DNA from: SYIM01 sp039800205
GTDB taxonomy: Bacteria; Pseudomonadota; Gammaproteobacteria; Burkholderiales; Burkholderiaceae_E
Assembly (NCBI GenBank): GCA_039800205.1
Contig: JBDLRB010000280.1
Location: forward strand, 1 to 64,000
Length of the DNA stretch: 64,000 nucleotides
Reading direction: 5' to 3'
A program made the translations under genes and the position numbers. Below are positions 55,039 to 63,964 of this stretch, one piece after another (position 1 is the stretch's first letter; each line of letters opens with the position of its first letter). A model generated the notes under the pieces. That model worked only from the letters and a program-made list of their open reading frames with translations. It searched no databases and was not told the origin of the DNA.

Positions 55039-56772
55039 ATGCTGAGGGCCTTCTTTTCCTCGTGGGCGGCAACACGCCGGCATCTTGCCAGAGACGGTCA
55101 TACCCATCGAGACCTGTATCAGGCGCCTGCACGGTGGAGCGGGATCGGTCCCCCAGGGGCGAGCCCGCGCGTCCTGGCCTGCCTCGCCGTCCTGCTGCTG
55201 CAGGCCTGCGGAGGGGGCGGTAGCCCGCCCGGACCGGCACCCGACCCGGGACCGCCTCCGGTCTCCTGCGCCGGGGCACCGTCCACACCTCTGCCGGGCG
55301 CCCTGCCCGACCCGCTCGTCGCCCAGCAATGGCACTTACGGAACACGGGGCAATCGGGTGGTCTCGCCGGAGAGGACATGCAGGTCACCGACGCCTGGGC
55401 TCGCCTGGGTGAGGCCGGATGCGGCCGGGGCGCGGGCGTCACCCTCGCCCTCATCGATGGGGGCATCGATCCTGCTCATCCTGATCTAGCGGCCAATCTG
55501 CGGGCGGACCTGAGCTTCGACTACGCGGACCTGAGCGCGTCGAACCGTACGCACGGCACAGCCGTGGCCGGCATCCTCGCGGCCGTTTCGGACAACGGCC
55601 TGGGCGGCACGGGGATTGCCCCCGAGGCTCAACTCATCTCGTACGGTATCGCCTTTGGTACAAGCCGGGCGGGCACTGACGTGGTCGATGCTCTCACGCG
55701 CAATCTGGATCGGATCGATGTCTATCACAACAGTTGGAGTTCGCCCGACCGTGCAGGCGCACTGCAGAAGGCCACAAGCGGATTTGCATCGGCGATCGAG
55801 CGCGGGCTCGCCAACGGTCGCGCTGGACGGGGTGCCCTCTACGTGTTCGCTGCCGGCAATGGTGGGGTCAACGGCGAGCTCAGCACCTATGACGGTTATC
55901 TCAACCACCGGGGCGTGATCGTCGCCTGCGCCGTGGATCACACGGGCAAGCGCCCAAAATGGGCCGAGCGGGGCGCGAACCTCTGGGTCTGCGGCCCCTC
56001 CGGACCCGCCGACGACAGCGCACCGGTGCCGTCCTCTGCAATCACGACCACCGCACCCGAAGCGGCGTATGACGACCACTTCGATGGATCGTCGGCCAGT
56101 GCGCCGATGGTCAGCGGGACAGCCGCCTTGATCCTTGCGGCCAACCGCGATCTGAGCGCCCGGGATGTGCGTCTGATCCTTGCGCACAGCGCCCGTCGCA
56201 ACGACGCCGATGACATCGAATGGTCACCCGCTGCTGCATCCGGCGGGCGGCCTTACAATCCGAACTACGGTTTTGGTGTCGTGGACGCGAACGCTGCGGT
56301 TCAGCTGGCCCGAACCTGGCAAAGCGTGGGCGACGACCGCCAGATCAAACGTTGCGAGGCGAGCGCCGGACGCCCCTTCACCCAGACGCCCGGCTGGCCG
56401 ATCGCGATCCCGGACGGCTCGAACGCAGGCATCGTCAGCCCACTATCCATTGAGGGCGCACACTGTGCGATTGAACGCATCGAACACGTCGAAGTGCGCC
56501 TGTCGCTCACCCACGACTACCCGGGTGATGTGACCATCAAACTGACCAGTCCATCGGGCAGTTCGAGCACACTCGCCCTTGCGCGAGACTGCGGCAAACG
56601 CAACAGCCCAGTCGCCCCGGATTGCGGCGAATACGACGTGAACTGGCCCATCGCGGTCACGCGTCATCTGGACGAAATGGCCCTGGGTACCTGGCAGCTG
56701 TCCGTCACCGATCCGGTGGTCGGCAAAGCGGGCTCGCTGGAGGGATGGTCGCTCCGGATCTGGGGACGATGA
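55039..56772 (+). CDS. Lipoprotein subtilisin-family serine protease with C-terminal P domain
   Basis: A 577-residue S8 peptidase. A long Arg-rich N-terminus leads to a lipobox (LLLQAC, Cys near residue 58), then a Gly/Pro linker. The catalytic domain holds Asp in LALIDGGID, His in RTHGTAVAGI and Ser in DGSSASAPMVSGTAA. A C-terminal P domain (about 455-577) has EVRLSLTHDYPGDVTIKL and GTWQLSVTDPVVGKAG. The layout resembles kexin/proprotein convertases. It is expected to be tethered to a membrane outside the cytoplasm. No downstream start offers a shorter leader. It is followed 27 bases later by pepN. Confidence 0.88.
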   Translation: MLRAFFSSWAATRRHLARDGHTHRDLYQAPARWSGIGPPGASPRVLACLAVLLLQACGGGGSPPGPAPDPGPPPVSCAGAPSTPLPGALPDPLVAQQWHLRNTGQSGGLAGEDMQVTDAWARLGEAGCGRGAGVTLALIDGGIDPAHPDLAANLRADLSFDYADLSASNRTHGTAVAGILAAVSDNGLGGTGIAPEAQLISYGIAFGTSRAGTDVVDALTRNLDRIDVYHNSWSSPDRAGALQKATSGFASAIERGLANGRAGRGALYVFAAGNGGVNGELSTYDGYLNHRGVIVACAVDHTGKRPKWAERGANLWVCGPSGPADDSAPVPSSAITTTAPEAAYDDHFDGSSASAPMVSGTAALILAANRDLSARDVRLILAHSARRNDADDIEWSPAAASGGRPYNPNYGFGVVDANAAVQLARTWQSVGDDRQIKRCEASAGRPFTQTPGWPIAIPDGSNAGIVSPLSIEGAHCAIERIEHVEVRLSLTHDYPGDVTIKLTSPSGSSSTLALARDCGKRNSPVAPDCGEYDVNWPIAVTRHLDEMALGTWQLSVTDPVVGKAGSLEGWSLRIWGR

Positions 56773-56799
56773 GACAGACATTCGAAGAGGACACGTGTG

Positions 56800-59535
56800 A
56801 TGCGAACCGATCTTGCAGCCCTTGTTCACCGCAGCGACTACCGCCCACCCGCCTGGCGGGTTCACCAGGTTGAACTCGAGTTCGATCTGCTGCCCGAGGC
56901 CACGCTGGTCACCGCCCGACTCAGTGTCGAACGCTCACTCGACGCGCCTGCGGACTCGCCCCTCGAACTCGACGGTGAGACGCTCGATCTGCTCGAGATC
57001 ACCGTCGATGGCCAGGTACTCGACCCGGCACGATGGACGATCGAGGGCACTCGCCTGCGCATCCATGGCCTGCCCGGCCGCGCGCTCGTCTCGACGGTTT
57101 CCAGGTTGAATCCCGCAGCCAATTCGACCTTGTCGGGCCTCTATCTTTCAAACGGCAACTTTTTCACGCAATGCGAGGCGGAAGGCTTTCGCCGCATCAC
57201 CTGGTTTCCGGATCGCCCCGATGTGATGGCGCGTTTTCGGGTGACGCTCCGGGCCGAGCGATCCCGCTGGCCGGTGCTGCTGTCGAACGGCAATCTGATC
57301 GCGCACGGCGATTGCCCGGCCGACACGAACGCATTCGGCATCGATCGCACCGGCTGGCACTGGGCCACCTGGGACGACCCCTTCCCAAAGCCCAGCTACC
57401 TGTTTGCCTTGGTGGCCGGCCATCTGGTGGCCACCGAATCCATCTTCACCACCCGGTCCGGTCGGCAGGCGCTGCTCCAGGTCTGGGTCGAGCCCGGCAA
57501 CGAGGGCAAAACCGCTCATGCGATGGCATCGCTGCAGCGCTCCATGCGCTGGGATGAAGAACGCTTCGGGCTTGAACTCGATCTGGATCGCTTCATGATC
57601 GTAGCGGTCAGCGACTTCAACATGGGGGCGATGGAAAACAAGGGCCTGAACATCTTCAACACCCGCTATGTGTTTGCTCACCCCAGGATCGCGACCGACC
57701 AGGATTTTGCCGGGGTCGAGGCCGTGGTGGCGCACGAGTACTTCCACAACTGGACGGGCAATCGTGTGACTTGCCGAGACTGGTTCCAGTTGACCCTGAA
57801 GGAAGGTCTGACCGTCTTTCGCGATCAGGAGTATTCAGCCGACATGATGGCTGCGCAATGCACGCTCCCAACCCAGGCGGCCAGCGCACGCGCGGTCAAG
57901 CGCATCCAGGACGTGCGCTTGCTGCGCACCATGCAGTTCGCCGAGGACGCCGGACCGATGGCGCATCCGATTCGGCCCGACAGCTACCAGGCGATCAACA
58001 ATTTCTACACGCTGACGGTCTACGAAAAAGGCGCAGAAGTCATCCGCATGCTTCAGACGCTTGCGGGACGCGAAGGCTTCAGGCAGGGCATGGATCTCTA
58101 TTTTGCTCGGCATGACGGGCAGGCGGTCACCTGTACCGACTTCATCGCCGCGATCGCCGATGCGAACCACATCGACCTCGATCAGTTCGAGCGCTGGTAC
58201 GCCCAAGCCGGTACCCCCCACCTGACGGTCCGCGCGCGTCACGACGCGCGAGCGCACACCCTCACGCTCACCCTGTCACAGCACACGCCGGCCACCCCCG
58301 GGCAGGCCGAGAAACATCCCCTCCACATTCCTTTTGCCATCGGGCTGGTCGGGCCCGACGGCACGGATCAGGCCCTCGTGGCCGCCGACGCTGCGACGCA
58401 TGCCATGATGCGAACGAGCGATCAGCCCGGGACCGTCATCCTCGAACTTCGAGAGGCATCGCACCAAGTCGTGTTCTCCGAGGTGCCGGCGGGCACCGTA
58501 CCTTCGCTTGCGCGCGGCTTCTCCGCGCCCGTGATCGTTGACTTTGACTACGATGATCAGGCGCTCACCCATCTCGCACTTCATGACAGCGACCCCTTCA
58601 GTCGCTGGGAGGCCGCACAGCAACTGGGGATCCGGGCCGTTCGCCGAGCAATGGCAGGTGACCCGATCGCGCTGGCCTGCGAAGCATTGGTCGCGGTCTA
58701 TCAGCAGGTTCTCGAATCGGACGCCCTCGATCCCGCCTTTGCAGAGCTGATGCTGAGCCTGCCGGGCGAGGCGCTGATCGCCGAGAGCCTCGATTGGATC
58801 GAACCCTCAGATCTGCGCGCCGCGCGTCAGGCCGTGCGCGTGGCCGTCGGGGAAGCGTTGCAGCCCCTGTGGCAGCGCCGTTTCCTGAATTTGAGCGATG
58901 GCGAGCCCTGGTCGGGCGATTTCTCGTCAGCGGGCCGGAGAGCGCTGAAGAATGCATCGCTGGCCTGGTGGGTCGAAAGCGGTGACCCGGCCGCCGTCCA
59001 GGCTGCCGCCACGCAATACGACAGCTGTGACAACATGACCGATCGTGCGGCGGCGCTGCAGGCGCTGATTCGTGCCGGGGGCGCCGAGCGTGATCGTTGT
59101 CTGGCGCATTACGAACAGGCCTTCAGCGACGAGGCGCTCGCGATGGACAAATGGTTTTCCTGGCAGGCCGGGGCGCTCCGCTTGCCCGGTGAACCCCCAG
59201 TGCTGGAGCGCGTGCGGACGCTCACCACCCATCCGGCCTTCTCGATGCGAAACCCCAACAAGGTTCGTGCGCTGGTAAGTACCTTCTGCTCAGGCAACCT
59301 GGCCGAGTTTCACGCACCGGACGGCAGCGGCTATGCGTTCTGGGCCGATTCAGTTCGATCGCTCGACGCAGCCAATCCACAGCTTGCCGCGCGGCTCGCA
59401 CGGGCACTTGACCGCTGGAAAAAGTACGACCCGGTCCGGCAGGCTGCCATGCGCAGCGCGCTCGAGTCGGTCCGCGACCACCCAGGGTTGTCGGCCGATG
59501 TCGGCGAGATCATCGGCAAGGCACTCGAAACTTAG
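56800..59535 (+). CDS. pepN: Aminopeptidase N
   Basis: A 911-residue M1 zinc metallopeptidase removing N-terminal residues from peptides in the cytoplasm. The GAMEN exopeptidase motif (MGAMENKGLN), the zinc site HEYFHNWTGNRVTCRDW with the distal glutamate in LKEGLTVFRDQE, and the length match the E. coli-type enzyme. ATG 56800 is preferred over GTG 56797. GAGG lies 9 bases upstream. No signal peptide is present. Confidence 0.96.
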   Translation: MRTDLAALVHRSDYRPPAWRVHQVELEFDLLPEATLVTARLSVERSLDAPADSPLELDGETLDLLEITVDGQVLDPARWTIEGTRLRIHGLPGRALVSTVSRLNPAANSTLSGLYLSNGNFFTQCEAEGFRRITWFPDRPDVMARFRVTLRAERSRWPVLLSNGNLIAHGDCPADTNAFGIDRTGWHWATWDDPFPKPSYLFALVAGHLVATESIFTTRSGRQALLQVWVEPGNEGKTAHAMASLQRSMRWDEERFGLELDLDRFMIVAVSDFNMGAMENKGLNIFNTRYVFAHPRIATDQDFAGVEAVVAHEYFHNWTGNRVTCRDWFQLTLKEGLTVFRDQEYSADMMAAQCTLPTQAASARAVKRIQDVRLLRTMQFAEDAGPMAHPIRPDSYQAINNFYTLTVYEKGAEVIRMLQTLAGREGFRQGMDLYFARHDGQAVTCTDFIAAIADANHIDLDQFERWYAQAGTPHLTVRARHDARAHTLTLTLSQHTPATPGQAEKHPLHIPFAIGLVGPDGTDQALVAADAATHAMMRTSDQPGTVILELREASHQVVFSEVPAGTVPSLARGFSAPVIVDFDYDDQALTHLALHDSDPFSRWEAAQQLGIRAVRRAMAGDPIALACEALVAVYQQVLESDALDPAFAELMLSLPGEALIAESLDWIEPSDLRAARQAVRVAVGEALQPLWQRRFLNLSDGEPWSGDFSSAGRRALKNASLAWWVESGDPAAVQAAATQYDSCDNMTDRAAALQALIRAGGAERDRCLAHYEQAFSDEALAMDKWFSWQAGALRLPGEPPVLERVRTLTTHPAFSMRNPNKVRALVSTFCSGNLAEFHAPDGSGYAFWADSVRSLDAANPQLAARLARALDRWKKYDPVRQAAMRSALESVRDHPGLSADVGEIIGKALET

Positions 59536-59547
59536 ACACTCAGCAGC

Positions 59548-59568
59548 CACCCGCCTGCGAGGCGGGTG
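59548..59568. terminator. Hairpin between convergent pepN and the CusF-like gene
   Basis: CACCCGCC and GGCGGGTG enclose the 5-base loop TGCGA, 12 bases after the pepN stop and just beyond the stop of the convergent CusF-like gene. The T-tract is short on both sides, so it may act as a weak bidirectional terminator. Confidence 0.6.
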
Positions 59569-59572
59569 TTCG

Positions 59573-59968
59573 CTAGCGGGCCGGCTCGATGACGGTGACA
59601 ACGAAGCCCGTCGATGATTTCTCTGCGCGAAACCGGATCTTGTCGCCGGGTTTGAGGCCAGCAAGAAAGGCCCGGTCGGCGACCTCGAAGACCATGGTCA
59701 TTGGTGGCATGTCCAGGTTCGGGATTTCACCGTGTCTCAGGGTGAGCTTGCCGGCCGATGAGTCGACGCGGCGCACTTCGCCACTCGCCATGCTGTCCGG
59801 GGCCGCTGCCGGAGCCGACGCGGGCCGACTGTGGTCGTGACCCTGCGCACCGTGTCCGTGCGCGCTGTGGCCCCCTGAGGCGCCTGTGGCCTGGGCCGAC
59901 ACGGTCAGCGCAGCAGTGGCACAGATCGCCAGACGGAGGGCCAGGGCCTGGATTGGACACTTGTTCAT
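59573..59968 (-). CDS. Periplasmic CusF-like copper-binding protein
   Basis: A 131-residue exported protein with a signal peptide (about residues 8-27). A His/Gly/Ala-rich linker (GGHSAHGHGAQGHDH) is followed by a CusF-type beta barrel. The MPPMTMVF motif supplies the two methionine ligands and LRHGEI a histidine. CusF binds Cu(I)/Ag(I) and hands it to an efflux adaptor. It is the last gene of the copper operon and overlaps the DUF411 gene by 4 bases. Confidence 0.9.
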   Translation of the reverse strand: MNKCPIQALALRLAICATAALTVSAQATGASGGHSAHGHGAQGHDHSRPASAPAAAPDSMASGEVRRVDSSAGKLTLRHGEIPNLDMPPMTMVFEVADRAFLAGLKPGDKIRFRAEKSSTGFVVTVIEPAR

Positions 59969-60477
59969 GATGGATCCTCTTTACTGGGGTAGCGGTTGAA
60001 CACAGACAGCTGACCGTCTCGACCGATCAGCAGGACCTGATAGGCGTCCCGTCGGCCGCCGTATTCAGGGCCGTCCATCCCGGGTGAACCCACCGGCATG
60101 CCGGGTACCGCCAGGCCGATCGCTGCAGGACGTTCGGTCAGGAGACGATGAATGTCCGCCGCGGGCACGTGGCCCTCGATGGCATAGCCGCCGACGCTCG
60201 CGGTATGACAGGACCCAAGTTTGGCAGGCACCGCCCGTCGCGCACGAGCGGCCGCATTGCCCACATCGTTGACCTTGACCCGAAAGCCGTTCGATTCAAG
60301 ATGAGTCACCCAGTCAGCGCAACAACCGCAGGAGGGACTTTTCCAGACTTCGATCTGCGCCGAAGTGCTGAAGACCGGCGCAGCCCCGGACGCGCGGTAC
60401 GCCTGCGCCCGCAGCAGCGAAGGCACAAACACCAGGCCGGAGGCTGCCGCGCCCCATATCAACTCGCGCCGTCTCAT
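59965..60477 (-). CDS. DUF411 protein, exported
   Basis: A 170-residue protein with a Tat-like or Sec signal (MRRRELIWGAAASGLVF) and a DUF411 domain. The domain includes WKSPSCGCCADWVTHLE, a further cysteine in KLGSCHTA, EGHVPAADI and PGMPVGSPGM. The CGCC pair and methionines suggest a metal-thiol site. DUF411 proteins recur in copper and metal-resistance clusters but have no settled function that I know of. It overlaps both neighbours by 4 bases. Confidence 0.88.
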   Translation of the reverse strand: MRRRELIWGAAASGLVFVPSLLRAQAYRASGAAPVFSTSAQIEVWKSPSCGCCADWVTHLESNGFRVKVNDVGNAAARARRAVPAKLGSCHTASVGGYAIEGHVPAADIHRLLTERPAAIGLAVPGMPVGSPGMDGPEYGGRRDAYQVLLIGRDGQLSVFNRYPSKEDPS

Positions 60478-60995
60478 TTTCGACTCGCCGGTGCAACCAC
60501 GATCGTGCCGACCATGCCCGCCTGATAATGGCCGGCAATCAGGCAGGCGAATTCGAATCGCCCCGTTCGATTGAAGGTCCAGATGATCTCGCCGGTCTTC
60601 CCGGGGGCCACATGCGCCATGTACGGCTCGTCATGTTCCATGTTCGGAAACTTGATCATCAACTCCGCGTGCTTCGCGTTTTCCGCAGGCGTACCGATGA
60701 CAAATTCATGCATCAGCCGCCCCGTATTGTGAATACGAAAGCGCAGCGTCTCGCCCGCCTGGACCGCAATTCGATCCGGTTCGAATCGCATGTTGTCGCC
60801 CATGCGAACCTCGATGGTGCGGCCGACCGCCTTGGCATCACCTGCAATGCCCCAGTCCTTCTGCTCCCGGACGAGCGGGCCGGCTGTTTTGGGATGGTGT
60901 TCATTACCATGCGCGCCGAGACGCCCAGACAGCCCCAGCCCAGTGGCGGCGGCAGCAAGAATGAGCGCTCGCCTTTTGTTTGTGACATTGGTCAT
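60474..60995 (-). CDS. Cupredoxin-domain protein, exported
   Basis: A 173-residue periplasmic protein with a signal peptide (RRALILAAAATGLGLSG). Its type-1 copper fold shows one histidine in GRLMHEFVIG and the Cys-His-Met set in FACLIAGHYQAGM. ATG 60995 has a GAGGAG ribosome site; the frame upstream is not coding. It could pass electrons or copper to the multicopper oxidase encoded 46 bases upstream. Confidence 0.9.
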   Translation of the reverse strand: MTNVTNKRRALILAAAATGLGLSGRLGAHGNEHHPKTAGPLVREQKDWGIAGDAKAVGRTIEVRMGDNMRFEPDRIAVQAGETLRFRIHNTGRLMHEFVIGTPAENAKHAELMIKFPNMEHDEPYMAHVAPGKTGEIIWTFNRTGRFEFACLIAGHYQAGMVGTIVVAPASRK

Positions 60996-61041
60996 CAAAT
61001 AACTCCTCGGGTTATTGAGATGAAACAGGACGCGGTCGGGG

Positions 61042-62460
61042 TCAGTGCCCCCCATGCCCCCCAGAGGGCTTGCGTACCCGGACCTCAACGTCGGTGGAGG
61101 GCCGATTCACCGCCGGCATCACCCCTGCGCTCTCGGCCTTGAACCGGGCCGGATCCGGAAGACTGCCCGTGAACTCATAGGCGACCGTCCCGGGCGGATG
61201 CGTGTACCAGCCCGGATCGCGGTAATCGCCCCGAGGCTGATCCTTGCGAACCTTGAGGATGCTGAACATCCCCCCCATGCCCACCGCACCAAAAGGTCCC
61301 TGTCCGGTCATCATCGGCGCAGTGTTGTCTGGGAGTGGCATCGACATTTCGGTCATGTCCTTCATGCCCCGCTCGCCCATTACCATGTAGTCCGGAATCA
61401 ATCGCGTGATCTGCCGCGCGACCCCTGAATGGTCTACACCGATCATCGTCGGAACCTTGTGCCCCATCGCGTTCATCGTGTGATGACTCTTGTGGCAATG
61501 GAAGGCCCAGTCGCCCTCCTCGTCCGCCAGGAACTCGACCTGCCGCATCTGCCCAACCGCCACATCGGTGGTCACTTCATACAAGCGGGTCGATTTCGGT
61601 GTAGGGCCACCGTCCGTACCGGTCACGAGAAACTCATGGCCGTGAAGATGAATCGGATGATTGGTCATCGTCAGATTACCGACCCGGATGCGTACCCGGT
61701 CACCGTGCCGCACAACGAGCGGATCGATTCCGGGAAAGATCCGGCTGTTCCAGCTCCAGAGATTGAAATCGAGCATGGTCATGATCCTGGGGGTCGCACT
61801 GCCCGGCTCGATGTCATAGGCATTGAGCAAGAAGCAGAAGTCCCGATCTACTTCATCGATCAAGGGGTGCTTGCCTTTGGGATGCGTGACCCAGAACCCC
61901 ATCATGCCCATCGCCATCTGAACCATCTCATCGGCATGGGGGTGGTACATGAAGGTGCCTGGCCGACGCGCGACGAATTCGTAGACGAAGGTCTTGCCGG
62001 GAGCGATGCCCGGCTGGTTCAGCCCGGTCACCCCATCCATCCCGTTGGGCAGACGCTGACCGTGCCAGTGAATGCTGGTGAGCTCGCCCAGACGGTTCGT
62101 GACAAAAAGGCGGACGCGGTCGCCCTCCACCACCTCGATCGTCGGTCCAGGGCTCTGGCCGTTATAGCCCCAGAGGTGCGCCTTGAACCCAGGGGCCATC
62201 TCGCGCACGACCGGCTCAGCCACCAGATGAAATTCCTTCACGCCGTTGTTCATGCGCCAGGGCAAGGTCCAGCCGTTGAGTGTGACAACGGGGTTATAGG
62301 GTCGGCCCGTCTCCGGAATGAGCGGCGGCATGGTGTCGGGGCGGGTCTGAATCACGGGCTCAGGCAGCGCCGCGAGCGCGACCTTGCTGACAGCGGTCGC
62401 CGTCGCAGCTGCAGCCACTGTGAAGCCGGCGCCCCCGATAAAGTTTCTTCTCGAGAACAT
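61042..62460 (-). CDS. Multicopper oxidase, Tat-exported
   Basis: A 472-residue laccase-like oxidase with a Tat signal (SRRNFIGGAG). All four copper motifs are present: HWHG, YHPHADEM, HPIHLHGHEF and HCHKSHHTMNAMG, so type 1 and trinuclear sites look complete. Met-rich stretches (MVQMAMGMMG, MTEMSMPLPDNTAPMM) may bind Cu(I), as in CueO. It would oxidise Cu(I) to less toxic Cu(II) in the periplasm. ATG 62460 follows AGAGGA; a GTG at 62463 is an alternative. Confidence 0.93.
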   Translation of the reverse strand: MFSRRNFIGGAGFTVAAAATATAVSKVALAALPEPVIQTRPDTMPPLIPETGRPYNPVVTLNGWTLPWRMNNGVKEFHLVAEPVVREMAPGFKAHLWGYNGQSPGPTIEVVEGDRVRLFVTNRLGELTSIHWHGQRLPNGMDGVTGLNQPGIAPGKTFVYEFVARRPGTFMYHPHADEMVQMAMGMMGFWVTHPKGKHPLIDEVDRDFCFLLNAYDIEPGSATPRIMTMLDFNLWSWNSRIFPGIDPLVVRHGDRVRIRVGNLTMTNHPIHLHGHEFLVTGTDGGPTPKSTRLYEVTTDVAVGQMRQVEFLADEEGDWAFHCHKSHHTMNAMGHKVPTMIGVDHSGVARQITRLIPDYMVMGERGMKDMTEMSMPLPDNTAPMMTGQGPFGAVGMGGMFSILKVRKDQPRGDYRDPGWYTHPPGTVAYEFTGSLPDPARFKAESAGVMPAVNRPSTDVEVRVRKPSGGHGGH

Positions 62461-62505
62461 CACATCGATCCTCTTTGGGAAAGGGTGAGTGGACAGTCGT
62501 ACGGA

Positions 62506-63954
62506 TCAGTGGGCCGCGCCCCCTCGATCGGCCGCCATCCGACTGGGTGCGGCCGAGACCGTGAGGCTGGGTTGACCCACCAGAGCGCTGTCGAGATCGG
62601 CCTGGGCGAGCCAGAAATCACGCAAGGCCTCGATCGCCGCATTGACGCTCGCAATTTGCGCACGCGCATCGTTGAGGAGCTCGAAAACGCCAATCAGCAT
62701 CGCGTTGTAGCGAAGCAGATTTTCCTCGGCGATCCGGGCCCGCAAGGGTACGATTTCGTCGCGCTGATGCCGGGCAATATCCCAGGCGGTTCGGTACGCC
62801 CCATAGGCTTCGCGCACTTCGGATCGGGCATTGATTGCGCGCTCTGCCGCGCTGTGCAGGGCCTGCATGTAAAGCCCCTCAGCCCGCGCAACGCGGGCAT
62901 CCCCCCAGTCAAAGAGGGGCAGTTCCAGCCCGACCTCCCAACCGCGCTGTGTCGGCGCCTCGTTCGAGCCATTGCGTACCAGCCCGAGTTCGAGGACGTT
63001 CACGAATCGGGTCGTCCGCGAGAGCCCCAGGTTGCGTGCGGTCGCCTCCACGCCTCGACGTGCGGCCTCGACATCGAGCCGCTGCGCGAGGGCGATCCGC
63101 TCGATATCGGGGAGCTCGCGCGGCTGCTTCGGAAGCCCGGGCAGGCGATCGGGCAACTTGAACTGTGCCTGCGCGCCCCACAGCCCCAGGAATCGCGTCA
63201 GGCGCTCACGTGTGGCGCGCTGATGTTGCCGAGCCCGGGCATGCTCCAGCGCCGCATCGGCGTGAAAGCTCTGCTCGCGTGCCTGCTCCAGTGCATTGAA
63301 ATTGCCAACCCGGGCCATCCGCCGTGCGAGTTCCGCGCCAGCCTCGGCGGCCTGCATCACCTGCTGGCTGTACCGTACCGCCTCTTCTGCAGCGACCGCC
63401 TGAACCCAGGCCTTTCGGGTTTCGGCAGCCAGGGACAAGACCTGCATCGCCACGGCCTGTTGCGCTTGTTCGAACCGTCGAGTCTCAACCTGCCGCGCAA
63501 GGGGCAGCGTCAGCACACGGGCAAGATTTAAATGAAAGCCCCGCTCGAGCTCGACCTCGTCACCTCGGGTCACCCGACCAAAGCTGAATCCAGGATTGGG
63601 CAAGCGCCCGGCCTGAACGACCTCGGCTTCCGTGATGCCCAACCCCGCGTAAGCGGCCTGCAGCCCGCGATTGTTCAGCAGCGCAAGCTCCACCGCTTCG
63701 TCCATTCCCAGTGGCTTCTCAAGGAGTACGGCCACGCGCTGCCGGGCTCGATCCTCGCCCCCCGCCTCGCGCGACCAACTGCCCGGAACGGCTCGTCCCA
63801 GCCGCTCTCCTGCGGTCTGCTGAACGGCGATCAGCCCGCCATCGGTACTCAAGGACGCGCAGCCGCTCAAAGCGAGTGCAAGTGCCATCGGCCCAAGGAC
63901 GCGGGCCGCCGCGCTCAGCGCTGGCCTGGGTGCGCCTTCGATCTGTTCGGTCAT
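62506..63954 (-). CDS. TolC/CusC-family outer-membrane efflux lipoprotein
   Basis: A 482-residue outer-membrane factor with a lipobox (LALSGCAS, Cys near residue 32). It has two coiled-coil OEP repeats, at about 85-260 and 295-450, with AVELALLNNRGLQAAYAGLGITEAEVVQAGRLPNP-type features seen in pieces. It would form the exit channel for metal efflux. A strong GAGGAGG ribosome site precedes ATG 63954. No RND pump or adaptor of the Cus type is in the window. The adaptor at 36-37 kb is far away. Confidence 0.92.
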   Translation of the reverse strand: MTEQIEGAPRPALSAAARVLGPMALALALSGCASLSTDGGLIAVQQTAGERLGRAVPGSWSREAGGEDRARQRVAVLLEKPLGMDEAVELALLNNRGLQAAYAGLGITEAEVVQAGRLPNPGFSFGRVTRGDEVELERGFHLNLARVLTLPLARQVETRRFEQAQQAVAMQVLSLAAETRKAWVQAVAAEEAVRYSQQVMQAAEAGAELARRMARVGNFNALEQAREQSFHADAALEHARARQHQRATRERLTRFLGLWGAQAQFKLPDRLPGLPKQPRELPDIERIALAQRLDVEAARRGVEATARNLGLSRTTRFVNVLELGLVRNGSNEAPTQRGWEVGLELPLFDWGDARVARAEGLYMQALHSAAERAINARSEVREAYGAYRTAWDIARHQRDEIVPLRARIAEENLLRYNAMLIGVFELLNDARAQIASVNAAIEALRDFWLAQADLDSALVGQPSLTVSAAPSRMAADRGGAAH

Positions 63955-63964
63955 CGCCCCCTCC

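Noticed and set aside
61429..63531. A 700-codon plus-strand open frame opposite the multicopper oxidase and TolC genes
   Set aside because: It spans two well-supported genes plus their gap on the other strand, shows no family motifs, and is explained by GC-rich codon usage.
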